Source: Chitinophagaceae bacterium
GTDB lineage: Bacteria; Bacteroidota; Bacteroidia; Chitinophagales; Chitinophagaceae
Assembly (NCBI GenBank): GCA_019455085.1
Contig: JACFNA010000006.1
Span: 1-39,954, forward strand
DNA: 39,954 bases
Direction: 5' to 3'
Part shown: positions 8,380 to 16,926 of the stretch, piece after piece
Layout of the letters: each line of letters starts with the position of its first letter
Numbering within the stretch: position 1 is the first letter of the stretch
Program-made: the position numbers and the translations under genes
The notes under the pieces: model-generated
Database searches by the model: none
Told to the model about the DNA's origin: nothing
Seen by the model: the letters and a program-made list of their open reading frames with translations, nothing else

Positions 8380-9567
8380 TTACTTCAACACGCCCAACTC
8401 CTTCCCTATCTTAGTAAATGCGGCAATCGCTTTATCCAGATGCGCTCTGGAATGTGCAGCGCTGATCTGCACTCGGATACGGGCTTGCCCCCTGGCCACC
8501 ACAGGGTAAAAGAAACCGATTACGTAAATACCTTCATCTAACAATTTCGCTGCAAATTGTTGAGACAATACCGCATCATACAACATAATGGGTACAATCG
8601 GATGGTCTCCTGGCTTGATGTCAAACCCTGCAGTTGTCATTTGTTCGCGGAAATACTTCGTATTGCTTTCTAACTTATCGCGCAGCTCAGTGGTCTCGCT
8701 CAGCATATCAAACACAGCTATAGACGCACCCACAATACTCGGCGCTACTGTATTGCTGAACAGATATGGACGGCTACGCTGACGCAGCATTTCAATTATT
8801 TCTTTCTTTCCGGAAGTGAATCCACCGCTGGCTCCTCCAAGTGCTTTACCCAAAGTGCCTGTGATGATATCTATTTTTCCCACTACGCCCCGGTATTCAT
8901 GTGTACCGCGGCCTGTTTTGCCCAGGAAGCCGGTTGAGTGGCATTCATCGACCATTATGGCCGCATCATATTTTTCAGCCAATGCCACTATCTTGTCAAG
9001 CTGTGCAATCGTGCCATCCATACTAAATGAGCCATCTGTAACGATGATGCGGCTTCTGGCACCTGCTGCTTCTTTTAATTTCGCTTCCAGATCAGCCATA
9101 TCATTATGCGCATAACGATAGCGCTGTGCCTTGCAAAGCCTAACCCCATCAATGATACTGGCATGGTTGAGAGAATCAGAGATTATAGCATCCTGCTCAC
9201 CAAAAAGCGGCTCAAAAACACCACCATTGGCATCAAAGCACGCCGCATATAAGATGGTATCCTCCGTACCCAGAAAGTCTGAAATCTTTTTCTCCAGCTC
9301 TTTATGAATGTCCTGTGTTCCACAGATAAACCGCACACTGCTCAATCCATACCCTCTGTAATCAATAGCTTTCTTGGCTGCTTCAATCACTCTTGGGTGC
9401 GAGGACAACCCCAGGTAATTATTTGCACAAAAATTCAGCACCTTTTTTCCCCCAACGGTTATCTCTGCGCCCTGATCACTCTCAATAATACGTTCGCTCT
9501 TATACAGTCCGGAGGCTTCTATCTCCGCTATTTCTTTTGCTAATCTTTCTGATAAATTCTTATTCAT
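8380..9567 (-). CDS. kbl: Glycine C-acetyltransferase (2-amino-3-ketobutyrate CoA ligase)
   Basis: The 395-residue PLP-dependent enzyme of the alpha-oxoamine synthase family would interconvert glycine plus acetyl-CoA and 2-amino-3-oxobutyrate plus CoA, the second step of threonine degradation to glycine. Visible features are [20 protein letters not shown] (about residues 45-64), the aspartate of [16 protein letters not shown] (about 207), and the PLP lysine in [13 protein letters not shown] (K241, matching the usual position). Length equals that of the classic enzyme. Related family members (AONS, SPT, HemA) are possible, but overall similarity favours Kbl. No threonine dehydrogenase gene is adjacent. 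A consensus promoter element lies 23 bases upstream. Confidence 0.9.
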   Translation of the reverse strand: MNKNLSERLAKEIAEIEASGLYKSERIIESDQGAEITVGGKKVLNFCANNYLGLSSHPRVIEAAKKAIDYRGYGLSSVRFICGTQDIHKELEKKISDFLGTEDTILYAACFDANGGVFEPLFGEQDAIISDSLNHASIIDGVRLCKAQRYRYAHNDMADLEAKLKEAAGARSRIIVTDGSFSMDGTIAQLDKIVALAEKYDAAIMVDECHSTGFLGKTGRGTHEYRGVVGKIDIITGTLGKALGGASGGFTSGKKEIIEMLRQRSRPYLFSNTVAPSIVGASIAVFDMLSETTELRDKLESNTKYFREQMTTAGFDIKPGDHPIVPIMLYDAVLSQQFAAKLLDEGIYVIGFFYPVVARGQARIRVQISAAHSRAHLDKAIAAFTKIGKELGVLK

Positions 9568-9589
9568 AGTAGTATCAGTTTTATTTTTG

Positions 9590-9597
9590 CAAACGTA
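9590..9597 (-). promoter_or_regulatory. Bacteroidota -7 promoter element for kbl
   Basis: The minus-strand sequence reads TACGTTTG, an exact TAnnTTTG match. It lies 22 bases before the kbl ATG at 9567 and implies a very short leader. Confidence 0.55.
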
Positions 9598-9712
9598 CTA
9601 AGTAAATAATAAACAGGCAGGCAGAGAATTTTTATATTCTGCTGTAACTTTTTGTCCTCATAGCCGTTTTACTATCATAACAAGCGCAGGCAATCACAAT
9701 TACTATCTGTAT

Positions 9713-10198
9713 ATGAAGGAATTTGAATATAACGAGTGCGTACGAAATTATGCAGATAATGTGTACCGGTTTGTGCTGAAAAATCTGAGAAATGAGGAAG
9801 ATGCCAGAGATGTGGTGCAGAGTTCTTTTGAAAAATTATGGATCAACCGAAGCAAAATTGAGAGCGAAAAGGCAAAGTCGTTTCTCTTCACGGTGGCCTA
9901 CCACCAACTGATTGATCTGATCCGCAAAAATAAACGGATAACCCTGAAGGAAGATTTCTCCCAAGCAAATATGCAGTCCAGGCCTTCACAGCCCGGAGTC
10001 AGAGAAATCCTTAATAAAGCAATCTATAAACTCAGCGACACACAAAGGAGCCTGGTATTGTTGAAAGACTATGAAGGATACAGCTATGAAGAAATTGCTG
10101 AAATCACCTCTCTCAGTATCAGTCAGGTAAAAGTATATCTCCATAGGGCACGAATTCAGTTGAAGAACTTTCTTATCAAACCTGAAAATGTGATCTGA
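9713..10198 (+). CDS. ECF-type RNA polymerase sigma factor
   Basis: The 161-residue protein has the two-domain ECF layout. Sigma region 2 lies at about residues 10-75 (YADNVYRFVLKNLRNEEDAR, then DVVQSSFEKLWIN). Sigma region 4 lies at about 100-155 (LSDTQRSLVLLKDYEGYSYE, then EIAEITSLSISQVKVYLHRARIQLK), including the helix-turn-helix that reads the -35-like element. It would direct RNA polymerase to a small regulon. The next gene begins two bases after its stop and encodes a single-pass membrane protein, the usual position of an anti-sigma factor, followed by an outer-membrane barrel. The signal is unknown. It is not clearly a FecI-type partner because no FecR/SusC pair follows. Confidence 0.92.
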   Translation: MKEFEYNECVRNYADNVYRFVLKNLRNEEDARDVVQSSFEKLWINRSKIESEKAKSFLFTVAYHQLIDLIRKNKRITLKEDFSQANMQSRPSQPGVREILNKAIYKLSDTQRSLVLLKDYEGYSYEEIAEITSLSISQVKVYLHRARIQLKNFLIKPENVI

Positions 10199-10200
10199 TC

Positions 10201-11256
10201 ATGATTATTAACAACGATAACTACGAAGAATATTTTCTGCTTTATGCAGATAATGAGCTCTCGAAAGATCAGCGCATCATGGTGGAAGCATTTATAGCTG
10301 ACCGGCCAGAGCTGCAGAAGGAGTTAGCGGAAATTCTCCTTACTGTGCAGAAGCCTGAAACAGATACCCCGCTTCCTGATTTATCCTTTTTGCTCAAATC
10401 AGAAGAAGAGCTGTTTATACACAGTGACAACTTCGAAGAAAGGTTTGTGGAATATCATGATGGAGAGCTCAACGAACACCAGAAAGCCCTTACTGCCTCT
10501 TATATCAATAAACATACTGACACTCAGGAGGGTTTCTCCCTTATCGGTATTGCCCGGCTGGAGCCTGAAACCCAAATAGTATTTCCACATAAGGAAAGGC
10601 TTTACCGAAACGCTGCTACAGTCAGATCTCTCTTCATCAAATACGCAGCTGCAGCTGTCATCGCTGCCCTTGCTATTTCAGGAATATACTATCTGGCAGA
10701 CAATAACCGCCCGCCCACACACCTGGCACTAAACAACGAAACAAAGATAACTCCTCCCCCTGTCGCAAAACCTGAAACACCCCTGGCAACAGCAGATGAG
10801 AAATATCCTTCACCAGCGCTGGTTGCCACTACAGGCACACCACATCAGGCTGAGAAGGCTCCGGAATCATCTCCGGACAAAAAGGAGAAAGTTTTAGCGC
10901 TCAGCCAGCAGGAAGAAGCAGGCCCTCATCTGGCGGTAATGGCAGACGGGATTTATCCGGATGCAGAAGAGGCGAAAGCCCCCACCGTAAGTGGCAATAC
11001 CATAAAAGACGGAATCCCTGTTCTAAAAGCTTCCAGCGCGATCTATAAAGAAGCACTAACCCGGGAGACCGCACCAGAAGAGATAAAGGCAGAGACTTCG
11101 CTGGCCTTACTGACCAGTGATACCAACCCTGACAGCTATGTGCTGGATATCCCTGCCGAACGAATAAGCCGCTCCAAACTTGGGGGCTTTATCAAGAAAG
11201 TAAAACGCACTATCGATAGAAGCAATCCGATCAACATACTCTTTAACGAAGACTAA
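10201..11256 (+). CDS. Probable anti-sigma factor with duplicated N-terminal domain and one membrane segment
   Basis: The 351-residue protein has two similar cytoplasmic N-terminal units. The first is around residues 6-60 (NYEEYFLLYADNELSKDQRI...). The second is around 78-130 (NFEERFVEYHDGELNEHQKA...). Each resembles the N-terminal helical part of zinc-finger-like anti-sigma domains but lacks the HxxxCxxC metal site. A single transmembrane segment lies at about 148-166 (YAAAAVIAALAISGIYYL). It is followed by a long, proline-rich, low-complexity periplasmic part and a basic C-terminal stretch (GGFIKKVKRTIDRSNP). Position directly after an ECF sigma gene, with a two-base gap, supports an anti-sigma role. 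That role is inferred from layout, not from a recognised family. Confidence 0.75.
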   Translation: MIINNDNYEEYFLLYADNELSKDQRIMVEAFIADRPELQKELAEILLTVQKPETDTPLPDLSFLLKSEEELFIHSDNFEERFVEYHDGELNEHQKALTASYINKHTDTQEGFSLIGIARLEPETQIVFPHKERLYRNAATVRSLFIKYAAAAVIAALAISGIYYLADNNRPPTHLALNNETKITPPPVAKPETPLATADEKYPSPALVATTGTPHQAEKAPESSPDKKEKVLALSQQEEAGPHLAVMADGIYPDAEEAKAPTVSGNTIKDGIPVLKASSAIYKEALTRETAPEEIKAETSLALLTSDTNPDSYVLDIPAERISRSKLGGFIKKVKRTIDRSNPINILFNED

Positions 11257-11285
11257 TATTTAAATCAACTCAAGAAAAGAAGAAA

Positions 11286-12167
11286 ATGAAAAAGACCTTA
11301 TCAGCCATCGCATTACTATGTATTTGCCACTCCGGCTTCGCACAGAAAGACTCAATTTTTGTTAACAGAGATAAGGATACAATCTCCCTTGGAGGTATCA
11401 TTATTCTGAAAAAAGGAAACCCGGAAGAAAAGAACCGCATTACAGTAACCCTTGGCAAGCCGCAAAAAAACAGAAAAAATTCAAACCTCACTACACATTC
11501 AGTTTTTTTCGATCTGGGGTTTGCTAACTGGACAGATAATACCGACTATCTATCAGCCACATCTAATAGTGACCTGATAAGCCGCCCCGGATCATCTGCG
11601 ATCGGGTCTAAGGACTTTAAATTGCGGGCCGGCAAATCTTCGAATTTCAACATCTGGCTTATCGGACAAAGGCTTAATCTGGCCAACCATCAGTTCAACC
11701 TGAAATATGCTTTAGGATTTGAAATCTTTAATTACAGATTCAAAAGCAACCTAAGTTTCAGTGAAGGTGGTTTTAACCCTTACGACCACAATCAGGATAT
11801 AGCACATGCCTTTATTTATACTGACTCAGTGAGCTTTTCGAAAAACAAACTGGTAACAAAATACCTGACCATACCTGTTATGCTCAACTTCCGCTCTAAT
11901 CCGGAATACAGTAACAGAGGGGTGAACCTGAGTGCCGGTGTAAGCTTTGGGTATCTGATAGGTAGCCGCACCAAACAAAAAAGCAGCGAACGTGGCAAGC
12001 AAAAGAACCGCGGTGACTTTGATTTAGAAAGGTGGAAATTTGCCTATGTAGGTGAAATCGGAATCGGCTCCATCAACATCTATGGTACCTACAGCCCAAA
12101 ATCACTCTTCAGGAATGAGTTGAATTTTCAGCCCTATGCGATCGGCTTACGCTTCAGCAACTGGTAA
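11286..12167 (+). CDS. Outer-membrane beta-barrel protein in the sigma factor operon
   Basis: The 293-residue protein has a signal peptide (MKKTLSAIALLCICHSGFAQ). A short region follows with DSIFVNRDKDTISLGGIIIL, then alternating beta-strand sequence that ends in the aromatic-terminated strand YAIGLRFSNW, as expected for an outer-membrane barrel. It follows the anti-sigma-like gene by 29 bases and is probably the third gene of the operon. Its C-terminal half aligns by eye with the barrel encoded at 13614-14354: KYLTIPVMLNFRSNPEYSNR matches SYLEVPIEFRYTSNPENYNK, and both continue with a G.L...RTK/HTKGK-like strand. A role as output or as part of the signal-sensing circuit is inferred; its cargo is unknown. 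Confidence 0.8.
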   Translation: MKKTLSAIALLCICHSGFAQKDSIFVNRDKDTISLGGIIILKKGNPEEKNRITVTLGKPQKNRKNSNLTTHSVFFDLGFANWTDNTDYLSATSNSDLISRPGSSAIGSKDFKLRAGKSSNFNIWLIGQRLNLANHQFNLKYALGFEIFNYRFKSNLSFSEGGFNPYDHNQDIAHAFIYTDSVSFSKNKLVTKYLTIPVMLNFRSNPEYSNRGVNLSAGVSFGYLIGSRTKQKSSERGKQKNRGDFDLERWKFAYVGEIGIGSINIYGTYSPKSLFRNELNFQPYAIGLRFSNW

Positions 12168-12193
12168 ATAAAATTTTTCCCGTTTTTTTTGAT

Positions 12194-12217
12194 GAGCCGC
12201 AGTTTATTTTGCGGCTC
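12194..12217 (+). terminator. Rho-independent terminator after the sigma/anti-sigma/barrel operon
   Basis: An eight-base-pair stem GAGCCGCA / TGCGGCTC encloses an eight-base loop and is followed by TTTTATTT. It starts 27 bases after the stop codon of the barrel gene. Confidence 0.8.
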
Positions 12218-12290
12218 TTTTATTTCAGGAAGTCTATATGAATTAATTGCAGAAGGATAAAAAATCTGCCATCCAACATTTCCCCCGCCT

Positions 12291-12298
12291 TACCTTTG
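12291..12298 (+). promoter_or_regulatory. Bacteroidota -7 promoter element for the MFS gene
   Basis: TACCTTTG matches the TAnnTTTG consensus 29 bases before the ATG at 12328. It lies just downstream of the terminator of the preceding operon. Confidence 0.5.
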
Positions 12299-12327
12299 CG
12301 CTTCCTTCTTAAACCCGCTCCCTTTTT

Positions 12328-13596
12328 ATGCGCAAATACATCAGGACTTATCTGGACTCGTTCAGGGGATTGTCCACTGCTACATGGATGTTGGCCGTTG
12401 TAATGCTCATCAACCGAACAGGAGCAATGGTATTGCCATTTCTTGGAATCTATCTGAAAGAAGGGCTGGGTTTTTCTCTGAAAGAAACCGGGTTTGTATT
12501 AAGCTGTTATGGCCTCGGCTCTATGACAGGCTCCTTACTCGGTGGATGGCTCACTGATAAATACGGCCACTTCAGAGTACAGGTAAACAGTCTTTTTCTG
12601 GCTGTACCTTTCTTTGTGTTGCTTTCTTTTCTCAATTCAATGCTTACACTCTCAATAGGCGTTTTTATACTGAGTACTGTAGTAGAGACTTTCCGTCCGG
12701 CTAATTCCGTATCTATTTCTTACCATGCCACTCCGGAACAACTCACCCGATCTTTCTCACTCAACCGTATGGCGCTCAACCTGGGGTTTTCAATGGGCCC
12801 GGCATTCGGTGGGTTTCTCGCAGCTATTTCTTATCATCTACTCTTTTACGGAAATGCATTTTCGGTGTTGGTGGCTGCATTAGTACTCTATCTCTACTTT
12901 CATAAAAAAGAACACAAGTCTGTCGACGAGCCGCGTCCTGCGAAGTTGCACAGCGAACAGTTATTATCTGGAGGAGGTGTATCCCCATGGCGCGACCGGG
13001 ACTTTGTGATCTTCAACATTCTTGTTGCACTGTTCAGTCTTAGCTTTTTCCAGCTACTCAATACTATGCCCATGTTTTATCAGGACAGCTTTTCGATGAG
13101 CAACCAGGAAATGGGTATTCTCATTGGGTTTAATGGTGTGGTGGTCTTTGCGCTGGAAATGATTATGGTTAGCTTCCTGGAAAGGAAAATGACTATTTCG
13201 AATACTATCGTAATGGGTACCATTCTCTGTGGGATCTCTTACCTCATTCTGGCCTTTGCCCAATCAAAAGCTATGTTGTATGTAGCCATGTTCTTATTTT
13301 CCTTTTCAGAGATATTCGTAATGCCCTTTCTGGCCACTATTGTAATCAACCGGTCGGGCGAGCAAAGCAGAGGCGCCTATATGGGAGCGAATTCTTTTTC
13401 TTTCTCTTCTTCATTTATTTTTGCCCCATTGGCAGGTACTATGCTGGCGCAACAGTTTGGGTACCGTACTTTATGGATAATTATTTTTGTGATACTTATC
13501 CTCACATCCATCGGTCTTAAATGGAATCTCAGAAAAATGGAAGCAGACAGTGCACAGGAAAGAAACCTGAGGAACCTTGAAAAGACGACAGCCTGA
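12328..13596 (+). CDS. Major facilitator superfamily transporter
   Basis: The 422-residue protein has about twelve hydrophobic segments in two halves joined by a charged loop (around residues 185-220, HKKEHKSVDEPRPAK). The first half carries the MFS loop 2-3 signature GGWLTDKYGHFRVQ (about 72-85). FILSTVVETFRPANSVSISY and the phrase NLGFSMGPAFGGFLA in segments 4-5 resemble the drug/H+ antiporter C motif found in MdtH-type exporters. It probably exports a small molecule across the inner membrane in exchange for protons; the substrate is not predictable. The gene has its own promoter element and runs convergently towards a second outer-membrane barrel gene, with only 17 bases between the stops. 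Confidence 0.88.
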   Translation: MRKYIRTYLDSFRGLSTATWMLAVVMLINRTGAMVLPFLGIYLKEGLGFSLKETGFVLSCYGLGSMTGSLLGGWLTDKYGHFRVQVNSLFLAVPFFVLLSFLNSMLTLSIGVFILSTVVETFRPANSVSISYHATPEQLTRSFSLNRMALNLGFSMGPAFGGFLAAISYHLLFYGNAFSVLVAALVLYLYFHKKEHKSVDEPRPAKLHSEQLLSGGGVSPWRDRDFVIFNILVALFSLSFFQLLNTMPMFYQDSFSMSNQEMGILIGFNGVVVFALEMIMVSFLERKMTISNTIVMGTILCGISYLILAFAQSKAMLYVAMFLFSFSEIFVMPFLATIVINRSGEQSRGAYMGANSFSFSSSFIFAPLAGTMLAQQFGYRTLWIIIFVILILTSIGLKWNLRKMEADSAQERNLRNLEKTTA

Positions 13597-13613
13597 AATT
13601 AATACTGATTTTT

Positions 13614-14354
13614 CTATAATCCGCTGATTGCTATTCCAACCTGGAAAGGCTTCATTTCAGGGCCTACACCATCTTTCAGGATATTACCAAGGCCATAGCT
13701 GCCATACAGGCTGATAATTCCGTATCCCACCCTCACCGTGGCGGCAAATCTGGTCCCATTGATGTAGGTCTTAGAGTTTATCTTCTGGGTGTAGCTTCCG
13801 ATAGGGCTATCGTTTTTATCCAGCATTGTCTTACCCTTTGTATGAGCATTTACCAGCGTACCAATCTTAAGTCCGATTGCGGCTTTCCAGCTCTTATTAT
13901 AGTTTTCGGGATTAGACGTATATCTGAACTCTATCGGTACTTCCAGATAAGAGGTAGCCATCTTATATTTCTTGAAATGATTAGTGGAATCCACAGCCAG
14001 GAAAGGGAGCTTCTCAGTTTTCGACTTCAGATCCACTTCCATCTTGCTAAAGAAGATGCTGCTTGACGAAACCCCTGCGCCGATACCCAGGCTAAACTGA
14101 GGTGAAGTCTTAAACACTTTATCAAACATGAAATAAAACCCAACCCCACGTGAAAATCCTTTCTTGTGCGATTTGATACTGTCAGGCATTCCGCTCCAAC
14201 CATCTCCTGTAAGTTGCAGCATGAAATGATCACCGGGGCGATTGTTCAGATTGAAACTTTTCTTTAGATGCGAATTGCTTTTTTCAGAGTTATCCTGTGC
14301 TTTTGTATAAAAAAAGGATGTGCAGATTAATAAAAGCAATACAATCTTCTTCAT
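13614..14354 (-). CDS. Outer-membrane beta-barrel protein, paralogue of the barrel at 11286-12167
   Basis: The 246-residue protein has a signal peptide (MKKIVLLLLICTSFFYTKAQ) and a beta-strand-rich mature part. This includes FSRGVGFYFMFDKVFKTSPQ, FSLGIGAGVSSSSIFF and a last strand KPFQVGIAISGL. The pattern fits a small porin-like or PorT-like barrel. It shares several aligned blocks with the barrel encoded about 2 kb away, notably SYLEVPIEFRYTSNPENYNK followed by a GTLVNAHTKGK strand and GIISLYGSYG. Unlike that paralogue, it is not linked to a sigma factor and has its own TAnnTTTG promoter element 24 bases upstream. Function is unknown. Confidence 0.82.
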   Translation of the reverse strand: MKKIVLLLLICTSFFYTKAQDNSEKSNSHLKKSFNLNNRPGDHFMLQLTGDGWSGMPDSIKSHKKGFSRGVGFYFMFDKVFKTSPQFSLGIGAGVSSSSIFFSKMEVDLKSKTEKLPFLAVDSTNHFKKYKMATSYLEVPIEFRYTSNPENYNKSWKAAIGLKIGTLVNAHTKGKTMLDKNDSPIGSYTQKINSKTYINGTRFAATVRVGYGIISLYGSYGLGNILKDGVGPEMKPFQVGIAISGL

Positions 14355-14377
14355 GTTTTCAAGATTCGTTAAGTTGG

Positions 14378-14385
14378 CAAAAGTA
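14378..14385 (-). promoter_or_regulatory. Bacteroidota -7 promoter element for the outer-membrane barrel gene
   Basis: The minus strand reads TACTTTTG, an exact TAnnTTTG match, 24 bases before the ATG at 14354. It separates this gene from the GH3-family gene upstream. Confidence 0.5.
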
Positions 14386-14437
14386 TCTGAATAGGCGGTT
14401 AAAGAAAGGTTAAAGGGAATGTTAAGGCCCGGTGTTT

Positions 14438-15943
14438 TTATATTAGATTCAGTATTTCTTCAATAATTTTTCGGTCGTTCGATAACCGTGGTATCTTATG
14501 CTGCCCGCCGAGTTTACCTTTCGATTTCAGCCATTTCTGAAATGTCCCCTGAGGAAGACTCCTGACAATGGGCAATCTTAAAGCAATATCCTTGTGCCTC
14601 TTAGCCTCATAATCGCTATTCTGGGCCTTTAATGCAGTGTCTAATTCGCGCGTGAATATCTCCAAATCAGCAGGTACCTGTCCGAATTCTATCAGCCATT
14701 CATGTGCCCCGTTGCCCGACTCGGTAAAATAAACCGGACCTGCCGTATAATCCAATACGGTAGCATGTGTTTTCTGCGCTGCCTCGGTAATTGCTTTCTC
14801 TGCATTCTCCGCAATCACTTCCTCACCAAAAGTATTGATGAAATATTTCGTCCGGCCACTCACCCGGATCTTATATGGCTTTAAGGATGTGAACATTACC
14901 GTGTCACCCACCAGATATCGCCACAAACCACCGGTGGTGGAAATCACCAGCGCATAATTCTTGTTTAATTCCACAGCATCCAATCCGACTGTCCTCGGCT
15001 CTGCTTTGCCAAATTCTTCCATCGGAAGGAACTCAAAGAAAATTCCGTGATCGGCAAAGAGCAGCATACCGTCATCTCCGGGCATGTATTGCGCCGCAAA
15101 AAAACCTTCGCTCGCATTGTACATTTCGAGATAGTTTATGGGCGCGCCTATCAGCTTCTCAAACTGTGCTCTATAAGGCCCAAAGGCTACTCCTCCATGC
15201 ATATACAGTTCCAGATGTGGCCACACCTGCTTAAGGTTCTCCTTTCCTGTCAGTTCCAATATTCGCTTTATGAGTATAAGCGTCCATGTCGGCACGCCGG
15301 CAATGGAAGTAACATTTTCCTGAATAGTGCTCTGCGCCAATCTCTCTATTTTCGATTCCCACTCATCCATCAGCGCAATCTTCAATTCGGGGGTTCTCAG
15401 CCACTGCCCCCAGAAAGGGCTATTCTGCATCAGAAGGGCGCTCAGATCACCATACTGCACCATCTCATTTACTACATTAATCTGGTGGCTGCCTCCTATA
15501 ACTAATCCCTTACCGGTAAGTAAATCGCTCTTGGGGAAATTATTGTAGTAATTGGTAAGCACATCCTTGCTGGCCTTATAATGATTCTCGCGAAAGCTTT
15601 CCTCGCTGAGCGGGATAAATTTACTCTTATCTGAAGTGGTGCCACTACTCTTGGCAAACCAATTGACCGGTGTATTCCATAAAATATTCTCTTCACCTTC
15701 CATCATACGTTGTATGTACGGTTTCAGGTCGTCATATTCGTGGATGGGCACCCGCTTCTTAAAGTCTCTTACGGTAAAGAGCCTGTTGAACTTGTATTTC
15801 TTTCCGAACTCTGTGTACTGGCCCTGTGTGACCAGGTCTTGCAACACCTCACGTTGTGAGTGAATAGGATAAGTGATCCAGTTGTTCACACGCGCATATC
15901 GCAGCCGGGCCAATCGTGATATAAAAGGGCTGAGTAATTTCAT
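14438..15943 (-). CDS. GH3-family acyl-adenylate-forming protein
   Basis: The 501-residue protein belongs to the GH3 (auxin-responsive promoter) family of the adenylate-forming superfamily, known in plants for joining amino acids to jasmonate or indole-acetate. The phosphate-binding loop lies at about residues 96-112 (AKSSGTTSDKSKFIPLS). It is followed by MHGGVAFGPYRAQFEKLIG, EMYNASEGFFAAQ (adenine and acyl contact region) and GLWRYLVGDTVMF (about 338-350). The lysine-bearing C-terminal domain ends with RSLPQGTFQKWLKSKGKLGGQHKIPRL-like sequence. Bacterial members are widespread in Bacteroidota, but their substrates are not established to my knowledge. The gene is preceded by lptB with a 71-base gap in the same direction. 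No signal peptide is present, so a cytoplasmic enzyme is expected. Confidence 0.9.
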   Translation of the reverse strand: MKLLSPFISRLARLRYARVNNWITYPIHSQREVLQDLVTQGQYTEFGKKYKFNRLFTVRDFKKRVPIHEYDDLKPYIQRMMEGEENILWNTPVNWFAKSSGTTSDKSKFIPLSEESFRENHYKASKDVLTNYYNNFPKSDLLTGKGLVIGGSHQINVVNEMVQYGDLSALLMQNSPFWGQWLRTPELKIALMDEWESKIERLAQSTIQENVTSIAGVPTWTLILIKRILELTGKENLKQVWPHLELYMHGGVAFGPYRAQFEKLIGAPINYLEMYNASEGFFAAQYMPGDDGMLLFADHGIFFEFLPMEEFGKAEPRTVGLDAVELNKNYALVISTTGGLWRYLVGDTVMFTSLKPYKIRVSGRTKYFINTFGEEVIAENAEKAITEAAQKTHATVLDYTAGPVYFTESGNGAHEWLIEFGQVPADLEIFTRELDTALKAQNSDYEAKRHKDIALRLPIVRSLPQGTFQKWLKSKGKLGGQHKIPRLSNDRKIIEEILNLI

Positions 15944-16014
15944 CCGTTAATTGCAATTTACGAATGTGAGGCGGAAAGGGTTGATTTTTGAAGAAATAAA
16001 AAAGGCGAAAAGAT

Positions 16015-16779
16015 CTATTTTCCTGCGGCATCAGTATGCAGATATTCTTTCCTCTTGAGTTCGAAGTTGCGTCCCAGGTAAAGCCTCCTTACCTGCTCGT
16101 CCATCGCCAGCTTTTCTGCGGTACCTTCAATAAATATTTTTCCCTCAATAAGCAGGTATGCCCGGTCACAAATAGACAGGGTTTCATTTACATTATGGTC
16201 AGTAATCAGAATCCCGATATTCTTATATCGCAGCTTAGCCACAATCCCCTGAATATCTTCCACCGCTATAGGGTCAATCCCGGCAAAGGGTTCGTCTAAT
16301 AATATAAACTTGGGATCTACGGCTAATGCGCGGGCGATCTCGGTGCGCCTTCTTTCTCCACCACTGAGCACATCCCCATTACTTTTGCGCACATGATTCA
16401 GATGAAACTCTTCCAGCAAACTTTCCAACTTTTCTTTCTGTGCTGCCTTACTCAGAGATGTCATCTGGAGCACTGCGGCAATATTGTCTTCGACAGACAG
16501 CTTACGGAACACACTTGCCTCCTGTGGCAGATAGCCCAGGCCAAGTTGCGCTCTTTTATACATTGGAAGGCTTGTAATATCTAAATCGTCAAGCAGCACC
16601 TGTCCACCATCAGGCCTTACGAGCCCTACCACCTGATAAAATGAGGTAGTCTTACCTGCGCCATTAGGTCCCAGAAGCCCCACTATTTCTCCCTGAGACA
16701 CATTGAAAGAGACCTTATTGTTTACCGTCCTTTTACCGTATTGCTTGGTCAGTTCCCTTGCATAGATCGTCTGATTCAA
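16015..16779 (-). CDS. lptB: LPS export ABC transporter ATPase LptB (probable TTG start)
   Basis: The ATPase powers LptFG-driven transport of lipopolysaccharide from the inner membrane through the Lpt bridge. Walker A ([11 protein letters not shown]), the Q-loop, the signature [15 protein letters not shown], Walker [13 protein letters not shown] and the H-loop LITDHNV are all intact. The frame has an ATG at 16839 that would add 20 hydrophobic residues ([20 protein letters not shown]) not expected for a cytosolic ATPase. The next internal ATG lies beyond Walker A. A TTG at 16779 begins [19 protein letters not shown], where LptB proteins normally start, giving 254 residues, so I prefer it. It lies upstream of the GH3-family gene and divergent from the DUF5606 gene. 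Confidence 0.88.
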   Translation of the reverse strand: MNQTIYARELTKQYGKRTVNNKVSFNVSQGEIVGLLGPNGAGKTTSFYQVVGLVRPDGGQVLLDDLDITSLPMYKRAQLGLGYLPQEASVFRKLSVEDNIAAVLQMTSLSKAAQKEKLESLLEEFHLNHVRKSNGDVLSGGERRRTEIARALAVDPKFILLDEPFAGIDPIAVEDIQGIVAKLRYKNIGILITDHNVNETLSICDRAYLLIEGKIFIEGTAEKLAMDEQVRRLYLGRNFELKRKEYLHTDAAGK

Positions 16780-16926
16780 CCTTTTTAGAATTTGGGATAA
16801 AATTAGTGTGATTATTCCAATCGGGCAGTAGCTTAGCATTTTCTTCGCATAATTACCCCGGAATACCAGGGAGTACTATGCCACTGGAAACAAAAGTTTT
16901 ATCTTGCGCCCCTTAAAATTACCCGT

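Noticed and set aside
16881..16890. GCCACTG sequence upstream of the DUF5606 gene, resembling a B12 box
   Set aside because: It is a lone heptamer with no surrounding riboswitch structure and no B12-related gene beside it.
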